This document shows positions 22,054-34,694 of a DNA stretch of 64,000 bases, one piece after another. The DNA lies in contig NC_092699.1 in NCBI RefSeq assembly GCF_964275005.1, positions 17,598,901-17,662,900 of the forward strand. Reading direction: 5' to 3'. The stretch is from Diadema setosum (taxonomy: Eukaryota > Echinodermata > Echinoidea > Diadematoida > Diadematidae). The notes below the pieces were generated by a model, which searched no databases, was not told the DNA's origin, and was given only the letters and a program-made list of their open reading frames with translations. Position 1 is the stretch's first letter, and the number at the start of each line of letters is the position of its first letter. The position numbers and the translations under genes were made by a program.

Positions 22054-23728
22054 AAACGTGTATACAGTAAACCGAATCCATCCATTTCATTGTTTAGTGA
22101 GCAAAAGCCCCACGTTCCACAAACATGGGCAGCTGCACCACCTCTTGCGTACCCACACCTACTGATTTCAATACCCCCGTAAAATGCATTCTGCATGAAA
22201 ATGGGTGCCCCTACAATTTTTGCAGTCTTCCTGTGTATTCACTTACTTTTTTGTTTGTTTGGGGGTTCTTTTTCCTGAGGTGTCATACAGTACCTCATCT
22301 AGCCGTATGCAGCAATGGCTAAAAGGGGCAGTTGCCCCTGAGAAATTATGCATGCATTATCATGGGACAGATGCTATGTATGAAGTACAGATTTATGCGA
22401 ACTTAGCATTGCATGACACCGTCATATGCCAGCCCACAAAAAGAAAAGGTTTACACATCTAAGTTACTATTCTCTTGCATGAGCTGCATTACATGTCCTA
22501 TGACTGCGGTTTGTTTACTCTTAAGAGGAAGACTACCCCAATTGTGAACATGGTATTAGGCAGGACTGCACACTAACCCGTTTTTTTCTATTGGTCCAAC
22601 CTGTCTGTCAAGACCAGTATGTCAAGACCAGTATGTTTCAAGTTTTTCCATTTTTTACTGATCCATCCCTGAAAAAGTTACTGGTCCGACAGTGATTTTT
22701 ACTGGTCAGGGACCGTTGGACCTGTGCTAGTGTGCAGCATTGCATTACATGTAGGTTTCATCAATGCACCTCCCACTTTTTAAAAGGAATCACATTTCTG
22801 CTTTTCATAAATGGTGCAATACAACCATCAAAATCATTTGCTTTCACACTACTAGCTTGCAGAGCTGATTTTTCTAAGCTGTTCAGGCATTAGAAAAGCT
22901 GCTTATATACAATACATGCACGCATGACGACACTAAACTGACAGTTCAGAAATGTTCTTGAACTCTTGCTGACAAAAGGCCTTGTACACTCCCCTTCAAG
23001 ATTACATTACCTTCAAAACATTTGAAACGGAAGCAGACTGGCATAACACACTCCTTGCACCTGCTTACAATGCAGGCAACTTCCGCTACACATTTTTGAT
23101 GTACTACCTCTTTCCCACTCTGTTTAACACCCCCGCCTCAAGACATTGAAGGAACTTTTGACTAAATGCCAGGTTCCCTGCTAATAACAAAATCCTTTAG
23201 TGCCTTGGTAGGCCCCTTCTCTCATCGTTCAAGGTGAAAGGAGTGATTTATGCATTACTGTGTTTGAAGGCAGGCCAGCTGATGATATAAACAGTATCTG
23301 GTGTAATGTACTTATACAATGGACAAATGGTGAGTCAACAGGTCATTTGAATATAATCTTGCCATGTACATGGTCTCGGAGTACAAATTATATGAATTCA
23401 TACTCCTTAATGAGAGTGTTCACCATACTTTTTTCAACCAAATGATTTTTTTTTTTCCCAGCAAAGTCACATAAGTTAAAACTGTAATTTGCCATTATGA
23501 ACAATAGTGAGTACTTATCACACAGCACATTGCAATGGCATGTTTTCAACTCATATTCACATTGCATGATGCAAAATGTACTTAATATTACCCCCCCCCC
23601 AAAAAAAAGGAACAAAATCAATAAAACTGGCTTTAAAATCTACTGTAAAACCAGAAAATTCATGTGCTTTTTCAGTACATGAATGTGTGAATGCGCCTGA
23701 GCAGCAATATCAAATTTTTTTTTTTTTT

Positions 23729-23759
<31 letters not shown>

Positions 23760-23779
23760 GGGAGGGGGAGGAGACTATA
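22054..23779. other. Part of the 12-kb eIF4G intron, unassigned
   Basis: No exon or named repeat. It ends in a T-run joined to a G-run (about 23716-23770). Confidence 0.5.
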
Positions 23780-24629
23780 GGCGTGTCTTCATCAGCCCGA
23801 AGTCAAACTAGCAGGAAATTTTGCAGTCTTGGAAAATAGCCCAATACAATGAATGTGCGTCTTCATCAGCTCGAACAGCCCGCTTGGGGAAATTAGCCCG
23901 AAAATTGACGCATGCGCACTTTGCATCATTACTCTGCTTTGCTCGCGGTTCGAAAGTGGATTTCCCTCGCAAAATCTCCTGTATCACCATATGTGATGAT
24001 AATAAAACCAGGAAAGTGAGCAGTACAGCATATTCTCTCCAAAGGGATACCAATAACGCTACTCATTCTTCTGTCCAGTGAGACATCTTAAATGAAATTA
24101 ACGATTTGCAATGCTTAAACAAGTCCAAAATACACACAATCTGCAAGAATCTTCAGCTCAGGTAGAGTGGACCATTAAAAGAAGTACAAACAACAGCCAG
24201 CATGCACGGCACTGAGTTATAAAAGGGAGGTGAGAGGTATCACCTCCCTGGTTTTAAAGAAGCCAACAACAGTATAGGCCTAGTACACACATGTGATCCT
24301 TGAATACACCGTGCGTGTATGTACTGTACACAGTCATTAGCTTGTACATGCGCTTTCCATAGCCAGCTGGCTACATGTAACCAGAAGAGTACGTGGAGGG
24401 ATTGAGAAAATTTCGGGCTGATGGAGACGCACCCAAAATAGTATGCTATTTCAGGAATTAGCGCGCTAGCTCACGAACTAGACCAAGATTTTTGGGGAAA
24501 TTTTCCCGATCAAATAGCGCGCTATTTGCGTCTTCACTAGACAAACAGCGCGCTATCTTGACATCGGACTAGTTTGGTAACTGCAAGATAGCGCGCTATT
24601 TTGAAACTTCGGGCTGATGAAGACACACC
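23780..24629. mobile_element. 850-bp inverted-repeat element with TAGCGCGCTA palindromes
   Basis: Left end GGCGTGTCTTCATCAGCCCG and right end the complement of GGTGTGTCTTCATCAGCCCG; similarity runs 24 bp. A further CGGGCTGATGGAGACGCACC copy lies inside at about 24415. Between 24460 and 24600 there are four AGCGCGCT palindromes. No ORF. No target duplication was identified. Confidence 0.75.
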
Positions 24630-26700
24630 TTACGTGATAACCAATTTATACAGGGCAATTAGAGCACCCAAGCAGCGCTCCTGAATCCTCCCCCCCCCCC
24701 CCCCCAAGGAAAAAAAAAAACATCAACAACTCTGTATGAACAGACCTTCGGGCCCTGGGGTGCAGAAATTATGCCCGCTCTAGGCTAGGTTCAGGAGTGC
24801 TCCCTGAAGCGCTATATAATTCTATATATTGTAAAACGAGCAATGTTCGCATGCATTTTAATTTCGTGAATTTTGCAAGAGCCAAGATTCGCGAAATTAA
24901 AATGCATGTGAAAGTTCTTGTCTACACTGTACGCAGTGATTGTTAGAGGCAACTCGCGAAAATTCATGCCGCGAAAAAGGCCATCGGCTCCAATTTGCGA
25001 AAATATTTTTACAGTAAAGGTCACCTATTGTTTAGTGAGAGCTCCGGTAGTTGAATGCACTGCACACTGTGCACTCACGAGCGCTCCTCGCCCAACTTTG
25101 TGTACAAAATGGGAATGTAGATTAATCTAATACTCTCATTTGATTGCACTGATTTGCAGCTTAGTCTCCTTGACACAAAATATTGCCAGTTGGTTTGCTT
25201 TGATCTACTTTTGATTCTGTTTTAGAGTTATTTTTACCCTTTTCACGGGGGGGGGGGGGGGGGGGGGGAGGGGGGTCCATTCCCCTTTACCACTTGAAAT
25301 GCTTGCTTACCCTGGCCATCATATTCATGATGCCCAAGGATGGCTGCACACACTTTATTTATGCTATGGAAACCCATTTCTCACCATGACCATTAGGATA
25401 CCACTCTGTTAAGGCGGGAGGGGAGTTGCAATGTAGGAGTGACAATTACCTCTGCGATAAGTCTGTATGCAAGAACGCACCACTGGGTTTTTGATGTCTT
25501 TTTAATTCACAAGTCCAAAATTGACCCTAGAGAGAGTGAGGAGAGAAAGAAATAGGAAAGGGGGGGGGGGGGTAACTGCATGAATTGAGCAGTGCTCACC
25601 AGAGCATCACACTGCCACGTGTCTTGCTTTTTTACATACCATACTGCTACAATACACGGACAGATAATTAAAAAAACATTTATTGCGTCAGATTTTCAGC
25701 GAGTCCAGCTTCCTCCGTTGGTACAATTTGTACATTTGCTCCTAAATCCAAACCAGTAGGCAACAGAAATAGGAATTAATCTACCTTTTTCCCACCTTGG
25801 AACTTCATGCTTTCTATTCTAGGTATCATCAGTATAGCGTGCATCACTGCATTTGCAATGAATTGGCACACTTTGGAATAAGTAAAACGAATGCATACAA
25901 GTACAAGTAGAACATGACAAGTGGCAGAACTCACACAAAGGAGTGAGTGTCACAGTTAAGCTTGTTTGACTTTCACATATTAGGTTTCATTAGACTACCA
26001 TTCACAAGTTCAAAATGCCTGCACACTGAAAAAAAAAAGAAAAAAATGATAGCATTATCTAGTGTATGTCTCCCTGTCTGAATTCCTCTAGATTTGAAAT
26101 TAAATAAATCCCTGTATCAGTATCACTATTATGCAAAATTAAAAAAATGTGCAGTTGGTGCAATATTGTGTTTTGTTGAGTGGAATCATTCCCCCCCCCC
26201 CCGCCCCCCCCCCCCCCCCCCCCCAGTTTATAACACCCTCACTATATGAAATACAATGTATGTAGTATCTTGTTTTGGAACAAATTCAGAGTGACCTTTG
26301 TGCCACATACTGTAGTGCGATTACTCACAGCTACAATGGCTCCATGTAGCACTTCCAACATTAATATGAGGTGTCGCAACACTTCTGTTGTTTTGAGGGG
26401 GATTTTATGGAACAGACCAGGAGTCACAGACAGTACTTTACCATGCATAGTGCATGTGCAATATTACTAAGCACATCTTACTCTGCCTGGTATTGCTTTC
26501 CTCGAGTTTACATTGTAATTTTCTTTCAAATGGCGTAAAAAGTCCAGTCACAGGACTTAGTGACAAGCAGATGCTTTTGCGTCACCTTTGTGTAGAGTAA
26601 CCCTGGCCATGAACACATGCAGCAGCACACTGGGGTGTTGAAGTACTATGTTATTGCTGTGTCGGATTTCATAGAATACTGGAAATAATGTACATGTACT
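24630..26700. other. Part of the 12-kb eIF4G intron: diverged repeat and homopolymers
   Basis: Contains a diverged palindromic segment at about 24835-25015 (TGCATTTTAATTTCG and its complement), G-runs at about 25247-25277 and 25559-25572, and a C-run at about 26191-26224. No exon recognised. Confidence 0.5.
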
Positions 26701-26937
26701 GTATATGCTAAATATTTTGCGAGATTTTATTTTACACGAATTTAGGGAGTTGGGTGCTATTCACGAATTTAAAAACACACAAAAATAACGACTCTCAACC
26801 AACATGAATGTGACGTACACGCATACATTTCTCAGTTCAATACTGGTACTAAACAATCATGAATTTAACCACTCGCAAAAATGTCGGGAAGTCCAAATTG
26901 CGAAAATTTAGACTTGCCAAATATATGGCTTATAATA
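26701..26937. mobile_element. MITE, GTATATGCCAAATATTT family (copy 3)
   Basis: Left GTATATGCTAAATATTTTGC pairs with right TTGCCAAATATATGGCTTAT. Colinear with copy 2 throughout. Confidence 0.7.
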
Positions 26938-29900
26938 CAGTACTTTGAAATATTCCCTTTCCCGAACACTTCAGACATCTGGACTTGCTTTGACATCCCT
27001 GAATATGCAATAAACAACATTTTTGTTTTTGTTTTTGCTTTGTTTGTTTGTTGTTGTTTTTTTTTTGTTGGTTGGGGGGGGGGGGGGGGGTATCATCCTC
27101 TATGTAAGAATGTAGCCTATGGCAAATAACACCAAGGAGACCTACCTTTATGGCTGTACATTCTTGGGTACCATCAAACTGTTCATCCAGACTATACTCT
27201 AAAACTTTGTGATCAGATACAATATTTGCCCCCTCAAAAACAAACAAACAAACAGAAAAGCAAAATCAGACAACCAAACTACATACGAACACATGCCCTC
27301 GTTTCATAATATTAACACACTATTATCTGTGGTTCATCATCACACAGTCTACAATCATTCCTACAGTGTTGACAGATATTTGGGCCAGGTGACGTTGTTT
27401 AGAACAAGTTTCCATGGCAATGAATGGCTATGACATCACACTTTGGTACTCTATGACATCTGAAATTGCAAACTGATAGGCCCTTCTGCAGATTATATTT
27501 TGAATCACTCTGAGCTCAATTTTTCCCAGGTCTTTTCAGCATAAGTCCTGCAAAACTACTAAATGGAAGAAACGAACGTACGAAGCATGCTACCACACAC
27601 AAGCTTCCTTGCACAGAGCTCTGCTGATCAGCTACATGAATGTACAAACTTTGCTACCCAACAATGGAAGTGAAATTCCATCATTCAAGTGCTTAGAAAT
27701 TCAGATGGGTCTCCAGGGGCCTCTCAATTGAACTTGCCCCTTGCCAGTGGCTTGACTCTTGCCTCAAGTGATGACTCTGTTCACAAGTTTCTCTAGCAAT
27801 TACTACAGTGAAAGGGCAATTGACAAAGGTTAAATCAAGGGATGTCCATCCTATGTAGCAGGCAACCACCACCACTGGGCATGTCAGCAGGAGCTGACAT
27901 GCCCAGAGAGTGATAAATGTTAAAGCCCACTCATACTGTATATTGTAGCTTTACAAAATGTAGGTCTACCTGGAGTTCAGAAGCCTATGGACATGAATGC
28001 ACTATACGATGTAAGAATTGAGTAGGAAGAACTGAAAATAGTGTTAGTGATATACAATGTACATTGCATATCAACTCCACAACAAAGCGTCACTTTGGCT
28101 ATCTAAATCATATGCAGGCAAGTAACTACTTTAATAACCAATGATTTTTTTTTTTTTTATTTATTTATTCCCATGCAACTTGCCATGTTGATACAATGTG
28201 GTCTAAAAGCGCACCCACAGAGCACTTGAACATACGTGTAATATACTGATCCAAAAGCATACTGTAGTGGAAGTTGACAAGAGTGCCTGTAGCAGGCACA
28301 ATACAGCTCAGATTTGATTCTGTGCACTAGTGACATTGATATGCCTGTGTGACACAAGCATGCATATATCAAATGCGGCAAAAAGTATGTATTCACAACC
28401 TGCTTCGTGCAGTTTACTTTTATTTTTAACTACATATGTAGAAACAGAAAAGATTTTTTCATTCACCATGTTTATGAAACTAATCTAGCAGTGGATAACG
28501 TTAGTGCTCAAACATGCAAATTCATGTTGTGTATATACCTGGTAGATTTTGTTTTGTTTTGTTTTGGTTTTTAACTAAATGAAGTGCATGTTGTGTTTTA
28601 TGGCTGTGTAAAACAAAGCAACTTCAGAAATGTTGAAAGAACAGGCCATGTGTTCTCATAGATGGCTAGATTTACATGTAATGGCACCATAAGAAAGCCT
28701 TTAATTCAGAGTTTTTAAAAACAAAACTTTTGAAATCATGCTTTGTTCAAACTTGAGTATTACACTTGATTGCAATCCTGTGCATGAGTGGGTGAAGTGC
28801 CTCTGTAGCAACCCTGACCCAACCCTATGCAAGGTGGGAGTTTCATACAGTAGTTTGATGAACTTATGAACAGTATTAGTGTTACAGTACGACGTAGCTC
28901 GAGTAAAACAAAACAGACAAATCTCCCAGGCAACAACATATAGCTCACACTTTCATGGGTCATAGATACAACTGTACCTATATTTCCTGAACCTTACCAA
29001 ATGAGGTATTACTACTTCACGTTTTATGTCGAAAGCTCAGCAAATCCACTGATTTGATCTAGAGAGCTTTGATTTCCAGCCATCTCCATCTGAAAGGAAA
29101 TTTGAACTCAAAATTGATACCCGGTGCACAGAGAAGCAAGCCACAGGTATAAATTGGACCATACGCTGTCCAAGATTTTACCACCAGCTACATGTAAAAC
29201 CTACATGCTTTTGTGCGCAGTCAAATTTTGGCACGGGAGGTCGAAACTTGGTACTGGTTTTTTACTGTCGAGTAGGAAAGAAAGATTGCAAAATCTGTAC
29301 ATGTACATGCAGAATGTACACTATACTGATGTAGCAAAAGTGCACCAAGCGATTGACCCCATTGCTACACAACACGTGACCCCTCTGTATCAAGGGCCCA
29401 AACTAACTTGAGAGGTAAAGGTATGTATGGTGTACAAGTACATTATCTCCGCAGAGCCCTTGTAATGCTCCCAATGGGAACCAGTCAGGCACGGTATGGA
29501 TATAGTACAACACACGGGGTTCAGTTCACTTTGAGCACTCGAACACAGCCATACATTGTACACACAGATTAGAGTCAAACAACAAATGTATCAAACTGAC
29601 CTCTCCGAGTTTAGCAGTTGTGCCAAAATAGCTAGAGCTGACATAAACAGCTATGAAAATAGCAAAAATAATTCAATAAAAACAAGGATGATAATAATAG
29701 TAGTAGGCCCTAATAGTACGCTGTAGTAGTAGTAATAATTATAATAAAAATAATAACAATAATAATAAACCAGGAAATAATAATAATAATATATCTATTT
29801 GCAATTTAAATAGTAACAATTTACATTTTTTAAATAATCATATAATTATTAGGTTTCACATGAAACCACTAATTAACTAAATCTATAGCAGCGTAGACAA

Positions 29901-31074
29901 GACAGCGAATGAGATGTGGATTAACACAATTTCTCAGTGATCCTGAACTCGTGAGGGGGAGAAAATACTTACATGTCCAAAATGTTCTTACTCACTGTAC
30001 CTGTGCCGACTTCTCAGGCTTCTTTAGTATACATCTATGCCGAGTCTGCACAATGTCAATGAGGCCTGACAGCAGTCACGATGAATGTGCATGTCATGCT
30101 TGAATCATTCCCCCCCTCCCCCCCCCCCCCTCCCCCCCCTCCCCCCCCCCCTCCCCCCCTCCCCCCCCCCCCCCCCCCCCCCCCCCCCGGATGTTGCTGT
30201 ATCCACGTGTATGGTAATTGAGCATTAATGTTGACATGTCACTATGACATACTGTAATATGTTATGTAGTCTATGCAACATTTTAAGCCCCTTGATCTTG
30301 AACTGTTGAAAGAACACGCCCACATAGGTAAATCAGTAAATGCCAAGCCCACACCCAACTTTGGAGGGTAGGCCTATTCATTAATTAAAGTTATCATGAA
30401 AATAGACTACTTGATCAATGCTGGGTCAATGGGAGAATAATGGCCTGAAACATTCTAAACCAATGAACATCAACAAATTGAATAAGATGTAATGCACCAA
30501 ACACATCAGCTTAGGTTTACTTGAGACTTGTCATGCCACCAGCACCATATTGCATCTTTGCGACGAGTGGGCATGCCATGCCTATATAATGTTAGAGCCA
30601 TTTGCACAGTGCACAGGTCAACCTCTTCATGTGGCACGGCTCAGCTCAGTAACGAGCATGTGGCACACATGTCTGCTAAAAAGAGGAATGACTTCAAATG
30701 CTGTAACATGTCAAATGTCTCACATGATCAACTCTTTATCCTCTGAAAAGATCATCCCAACCAAAATCATACTCATCACTTCATAAATCATGTATATATT
30801 TTAGTTAAATGTTTGCACTGATAATGGAAGCAGAGTGGGATTCCCATACCGGCATTTTCACTTCAATCATTAGATCTATTGTAAAACACGACGCTGCGCT
30901 ACGTGTCCTGCGTATTTCGTTTCCATAATACGGACACGTATGGTTAGGTGTATCGTTAATGATAAATGCCTTAGAATCAGTTATTTCACACGATTTTCAA
31001 GAACATCAAACATAATTTACAAATATAAGGAGTAACATAGCTTATAAGCAGTAATTTCATTGCAAAAAGGATAC
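26938..31074. other. Distal part of the 12-kb eIF4G intron
   Basis: No exon or RNA gene seen. Features are a T-run/G-run at about 27054-27091, an AATAAT-rich stretch at about 29690-29860, and a C-run with spaced Ts at 30112-30188. Confidence 0.5.
30112..30188 (+). repeat. Long C-rich tract with spaced T residues
   Basis: About 77 bases of C interrupted by single Ts at roughly 8-12-base intervals, ending in about 30 uninterrupted Cs. It is a likely i-motif/G-quadruplex former; no protein or RNA role is visible. Confidence 0.9.
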
Positions 31075-31133
31075 TGTTGTGGGTGTTGTTGCTGGTAATA
31101 CACACCTTTCCCCTTAGCAGTGGGATAGCTCAT
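31075..31133 (-). CDS. eif4g: eIF4G coding exon 1 (start codon exon)
   Basis: The ATG at 31133-31131 has a good context (GTTGCC before ATG, G at -3, A at +4) and opens MSYPTAKGKGVYYQQQHPQ. The exon ends in CAACA before GTATCC, leaving phase 2. This completes a Gln with the first base of the exon at 19021, which supports the pairing. An alternative donor after GGGAAAG (GTGTGT) would put the next exon out of frame. The Gln-rich start resembles other eIF4G N-termini but is not diagnostic by itself. An intron of about 12 kb follows. Confidence 0.65.
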
Positions 31134-31202
31134 GGCAACTTGCAAATCGTACGGTAGTCCGTCCAGGACCAGCCGTTGTTTACCGTTTTTGGTAGAGATC
31201 TC
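31134..31202 (-). other. eif4g: eIF4G exon 2, 5' untranslated part
   Basis: An acceptor TTACGCAG precedes the exon start at 31202. Upstream of the ATG the reading frame stays open through this exon and back into exon 1 (e.g. GKQRLVLDGLPYDLQ), but it reaches a TGA in exon 1 without another ATG. The segment is therefore called 5'UTR. A longer protein from an alternative first exon is possible. Confidence 0.55.
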
Positions 31203-31340
31203 CTGCGTAATTAAAGATAATATCAATCAAAATACTAAGCCTAAAAATACATAAATCGATACAATGCCAAAACAAGATGATACATACACCAGCAAACGAG
31301 ATGAAGCTCGATTTTCTATGAGATACGTAATTTCCATTAC

Positions 31341-31404
31341 CTTGTCACGGGTATTTCGAAGGAGACAAAACCCGAGAGCCGAGCCCCTCGATCGGGTAAT
31401 TCAT
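31341..31404 (-). other. eif4g: eIF4G 5'UTR exon 1 (3' part) with a candidate uORF
   Basis: On the minus strand the sequence ends in GACAAG followed by GTAATG, a good splice donor, and it sits in a CpG-richer stretch (about 31341-31500) suited to a promoter and first exon. Its transcription start cannot be seen, so the right boundary given is only the limit of the uORF. It contains an upstream ATG (31404-31402) opening a 19-codon frame, MNYPIEGLGSRVLSPSKYP, that stops at 31345, just before the donor. Splicing to the exon at 31202 would place the main ATG downstream in another frame. The exon is inferred from the donor and composition only. Confidence 0.5.
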
Positions 31405-31560
31405 TTCTCCCGAAGGGAGTGTTCGTACAATCTCGGGATATGATCGGAGAGTATTTCTCAGCACTGGTGACGTCATAGTCTGCATTCGTTTCGTCTATGA
31501 TGTCTGGGTGGAAATGGAAGTCACCGCATGGGTTTACACGGTGTTGACAAGAAAGGAAAT
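31400..31560 (-). promoter_or_regulatory. Presumed eIF4G promoter/5' flank
   Basis: This short region is richer in CpG than its surroundings and lies immediately upstream of the predicted first exon. No TATA box or other core element could be called with confidence. The assignment rests on position and composition only. Confidence 0.3.
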
Positions 31561-32574
31561 GTTTGATCTAGTTTTATCGTTTGCCAGTAAGCTGTGTTTT
31601 GCCCACATTGTACTACTGGGATAGAGCATTGTTTGACTACGTGGGATAGCTTCTTAGTTTCTTAACTTCTGACTGGCAGAGGCACAACAGATGCTAACTT
31701 TTAATGCAACTTTTCTTTTTTTTTTTCTCATAACTGTGATAATTATCAAGCTCAGTGCTCTTCTTCTTCTTCTTCTGATTAAGTCTGCCTCCTTCAATAG
31801 ACTGAAGATTTTTGCAGACTGGTGCTATTTACATTATAATACAATTTATTTACAGATATTTACAAGCACATAGAAAATTTGACGAAAAAACTAGCCACTG
31901 TGATCAACCGTTAGACGGTTTCGAAATGATCCCACAATCTTTATCTTCATTTACTCCTTATATTTACAAATATAAGGTAACATAGATAATGATCTTTATC
32001 TTTATAAAGATCTTGATCTTTATAAAGACAAGGATCTTTATCTTCATCAGAAGATAATGATAATGATAATGATAATGATAATATAATGATCTTTATCTTC
32101 ATTTATTGTATCCTAGGTGTCATTCTCTTACATGCTTGTAGATCACAAATCTGATACTTTGTCGTTGCACGTTCGAGACATCATTTTCTTTCACTGTAGA
32201 ATGATTAAGTCAGTTAGAAAAATGTATCTTTCTTTGGTCTCTCCTTGTTCAGTGCATTTTATCGGACATTAATTCTAATTTCCAATTCAGAGTTTTAACA
32301 AACATCGTTTTGACGATTGCGTAAAAACATGATCATTCTTTTGATCTTTATTTGTTTGTTTCCTCCTGTTTCTTTCCAATATCTTCCTTTACTTCTGTGT
32401 TTTTCGTTTGTTGCTGTTTTTTTTTTATTTACATTGCCCAAAATACCAAACATACTCTGTGTGAGTGCAAAATGATTAATGAACTCCTACAGACTAATTC
32501 TAAGGAAATTCAGACAATGGAAAAGTTCACCCCATAAAATAACTATTTTCAGTTTTCAGTTGACATGATGCAAC
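31561..32574. other. Intergenic AT-rich DNA
   Basis: Contains CTTTATCTTCAT/GATAATGATAAT repeats at about 31975-32100. No gene recognised. Confidence 0.5.
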
Positions 32575-32586
32575 CTAGGAGGTGCC

Positions 32587-32805
32587 AGGTAAAAATGGCA
32601 GGGGTAAAAATGGCAGAGGTAAAAATGGCAGAGGTAAAAATGGCAGGGGTAAAAATGGCAGGGGTAAAAATGGCAGGGGTAAAAATGGCAGAGGTAAAAA
32701 TGGCAGGGGTAAAAATGGCAGGGGTAAAAATGGCAGATGTAGAAATGGCAGAGGTAAAAATGGCAGAGGTAAAAATGGCAGAGGTAAAAATGGCAGAAGT
32801 AAAAT
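32587..32805 (+). repeat. 15-bp tandem array, left arm (about 15 units)
   Basis: Unit GGTAAAAATGGCAGA/G with a few substitutions. Because 15 is a multiple of 3, long pseudo-ORFs arise (repeating MAEVK or NGRGK); these are not genes. Confidence 0.97.
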
Positions 32806-33064
32806 GTCACAAGTAATGAGAGCGATTTCGTCAGATATAAACGTATGAAGAGGTTTTGAATGATAACCTAGTCAGAGCAAACTGTATTTATCGAATTATC
32901 AAATCCAAATTGCAGATTTGAAGATTATTGATTTAATTATGTTTTAAAAAGATTAGAACACTCTCATTTTTCTGAGTTTGATTCAAGTGCAGTGGCGTAA
33001 TCTGTCTGTTTGCAGAGAAATAATAAACCAGCTAAGAGCCTAGTAGGCCTATGGGAAATTATTT

Positions 33065-33096
33065 ATATTATTAATTATTATTATTATTATTGTTAC

Positions 33097-33150
<54 letters not shown>

Positions 33151-33152
33151 CT
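33065..33152 (+). repeat. (ATT)n microsatellite
   Basis: Nearly perfect ATT run of about 28 units inside the foldback element's central region. Confidence 0.95.
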
Positions 33153-33230
33153 AACATTATAAGGGGGTTCCAGCAATGCTGCAAAGCCCTTAAACAGTAT
33201 AATCCTACGTTGTTTCGCCCAATGAAGTTA

Positions 33231-33268
<38 letters not shown>

Positions 33269-33273
33269 ACACG
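33231..33273 (+). repeat. (CA)n microsatellite
   Basis: CA dinucleotide run with one TC interruption. Confidence 0.95.
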
Positions 33274-33588
33274 AACCCACTTTTGGTATAAACATATACG
33301 CAGATACATACTCTCACATAATATACACACTCTTACACAAACGAATTCCGCTCACGTCCAGGCTAGTATATTGTCATTATTTTTCATTTTTTGAACTGTT
33401 TAGTGTAAAGAAGTGAAGGAGACATAGTCGAAGCAAACCGCTAATTTTTCACTTGTTCAATATTATTTTCTCACATTCAGGTTTCGTATGAGCCTATTAA
33501 TTTCACAAGGCCTGATCACGACATAATGTAGAAGTAAAAATACAAAACGCAAAAAAAAAATGCAGCAGATGTATCGGCAGACATAAGT

Positions 33589-33711
33589 AAGCTCTTGCAA
33601 AATATTTTATTACGTTGTTCAAGTATCACATGGCGCAAAAACAAATATTAAAGCTCTTGCAAAATATTTTATTACATTGTTCAAGTATCACATGGCGCAA
33701 AAACAAATATC
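33589..33711 (+). repeat. 62-bp tandem duplication
   Basis: Two copies of a segment starting AAGCTCTTGCAAAATATTTT and ending GCGCAAAAACAAATAT, differing at about one base. Confidence 0.9.
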
Positions 33712-34694
33712 TCGAAGTTTAATGAACACTTGTCTTTGTGGTCACTTTACAAACTTATGCCTACTACAAATGGAGACGAACTTTAGCAATAAACTGTTCT
33801 AGTGAGAGTAAAAACTGATAGTTTGCCATGGGATTTCTTTCAATCATTGTTGAACGAATCCGCAGGCGAAAAAATGTAAATGTTTGATGCCTTTCAAACT
33901 TAGCTGTTGCTCCAAAGTCAGATTCCATTATGTTATCAACATGTTGTGTTGCCAAAGATTGGTAGATTCAGCCACCGAAAATGACGTTGTTCCCTCGTTA
34001 TACAACAACAGTAAGAAAATCCAATCCAATCCCATCCAGGTAGATTGAAATCACCGCCTATGACTACCATGATCGCGATTCAATTTACACAGGGATCGCT
34101 GAAGCTCTGCAAGACTCTCTTTACATGTGCCGCGGGGAGAAATGTAACACTGCCCTTTTAAATTTCTCCCAGTGGTAACAGAAACAGTAAAAGATCCCTG
34201 CCAATTTTTCACACCTGCATGTCTGTTATCAAGCAATTTTATTTTCAGAAGTTTGCACATTTTTTTAAAATACTTATTAACATAGTATGGACCTACCAGA
34301 TCTAAAGTAAGTTTGATATTTTACTGACAAGATACCTGTAGAGCTGTATAGTGGTTAATATGTCCATTTTCAGGTGTACCGAGGCTCATCTTTTTACTGA
34401 TATAATTGGATTGTTGACTGGCCGAGCATTTTTCAAGTTACATGAGTGTCCCATATTTCTCCCCGTGTCCCATTTCTCCCCGGTCTCCCCCGTGCTTTAT
34501 TTCAGGAGAAGGCACGAAAAGCGCGTAATGCGAGAAAGGTGTCAGAAACGTGAAGAAAAAAAAAAAGAAATCTTCCTCGTCCTCTTGCATTTCAACGACT
34601 AAATTCTTATCAATGGCATTCTTATCTCTAGCATTTTGACCACTGACATTTCGACCACTACTGACAACTTACCTCTGACATTTTAACCACATAA

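Larger units (their letters stand above)
1..31404 (-). other. eif4g: eIF4G gene, 5' (N-terminal) half, continuing beyond position 1
   Basis: Overall gene span. eIF4G is the cytoplasmic scaffold of the eIF4F cap-binding complex; it binds PABP, eIF4E, eIF4A and eIF3. Nine coding exons were joined by eye and every junction keeps reading phase, giving about 802 codons before the window ends. Three features identify the family: a basic motif KKLIRIVDPTTNQDVT resembling the vertebrate eIF4G segment around IRIRDPNQGGKDIT; a lysine-rich KKKSQKKRMQELDKK resembling the KKxMKELNKK segment upstream of the eIF4E site; and an exon ending in QLKYTYRK, matching the KYEYKSDQW region just before the eIF4E-binding YDREFLL. 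The rest is Pro/Gln-rich, as in eIF4G N-termini. The eIF4E-binding motif, MIF4G and MA3 domains are not in the window. eIF4G1 versus eIF4G3 cannot be assigned, since invertebrates usually have one gene. Confidence 0.9.

Noticed and set aside
32556..32848. Repetitive open frames (MAEVK, NGRGK, FYLCH repeats) on both strands
   Set aside because: They arise automatically because the tandem unit is 15 bp; no splice signals, start context or protein logic.
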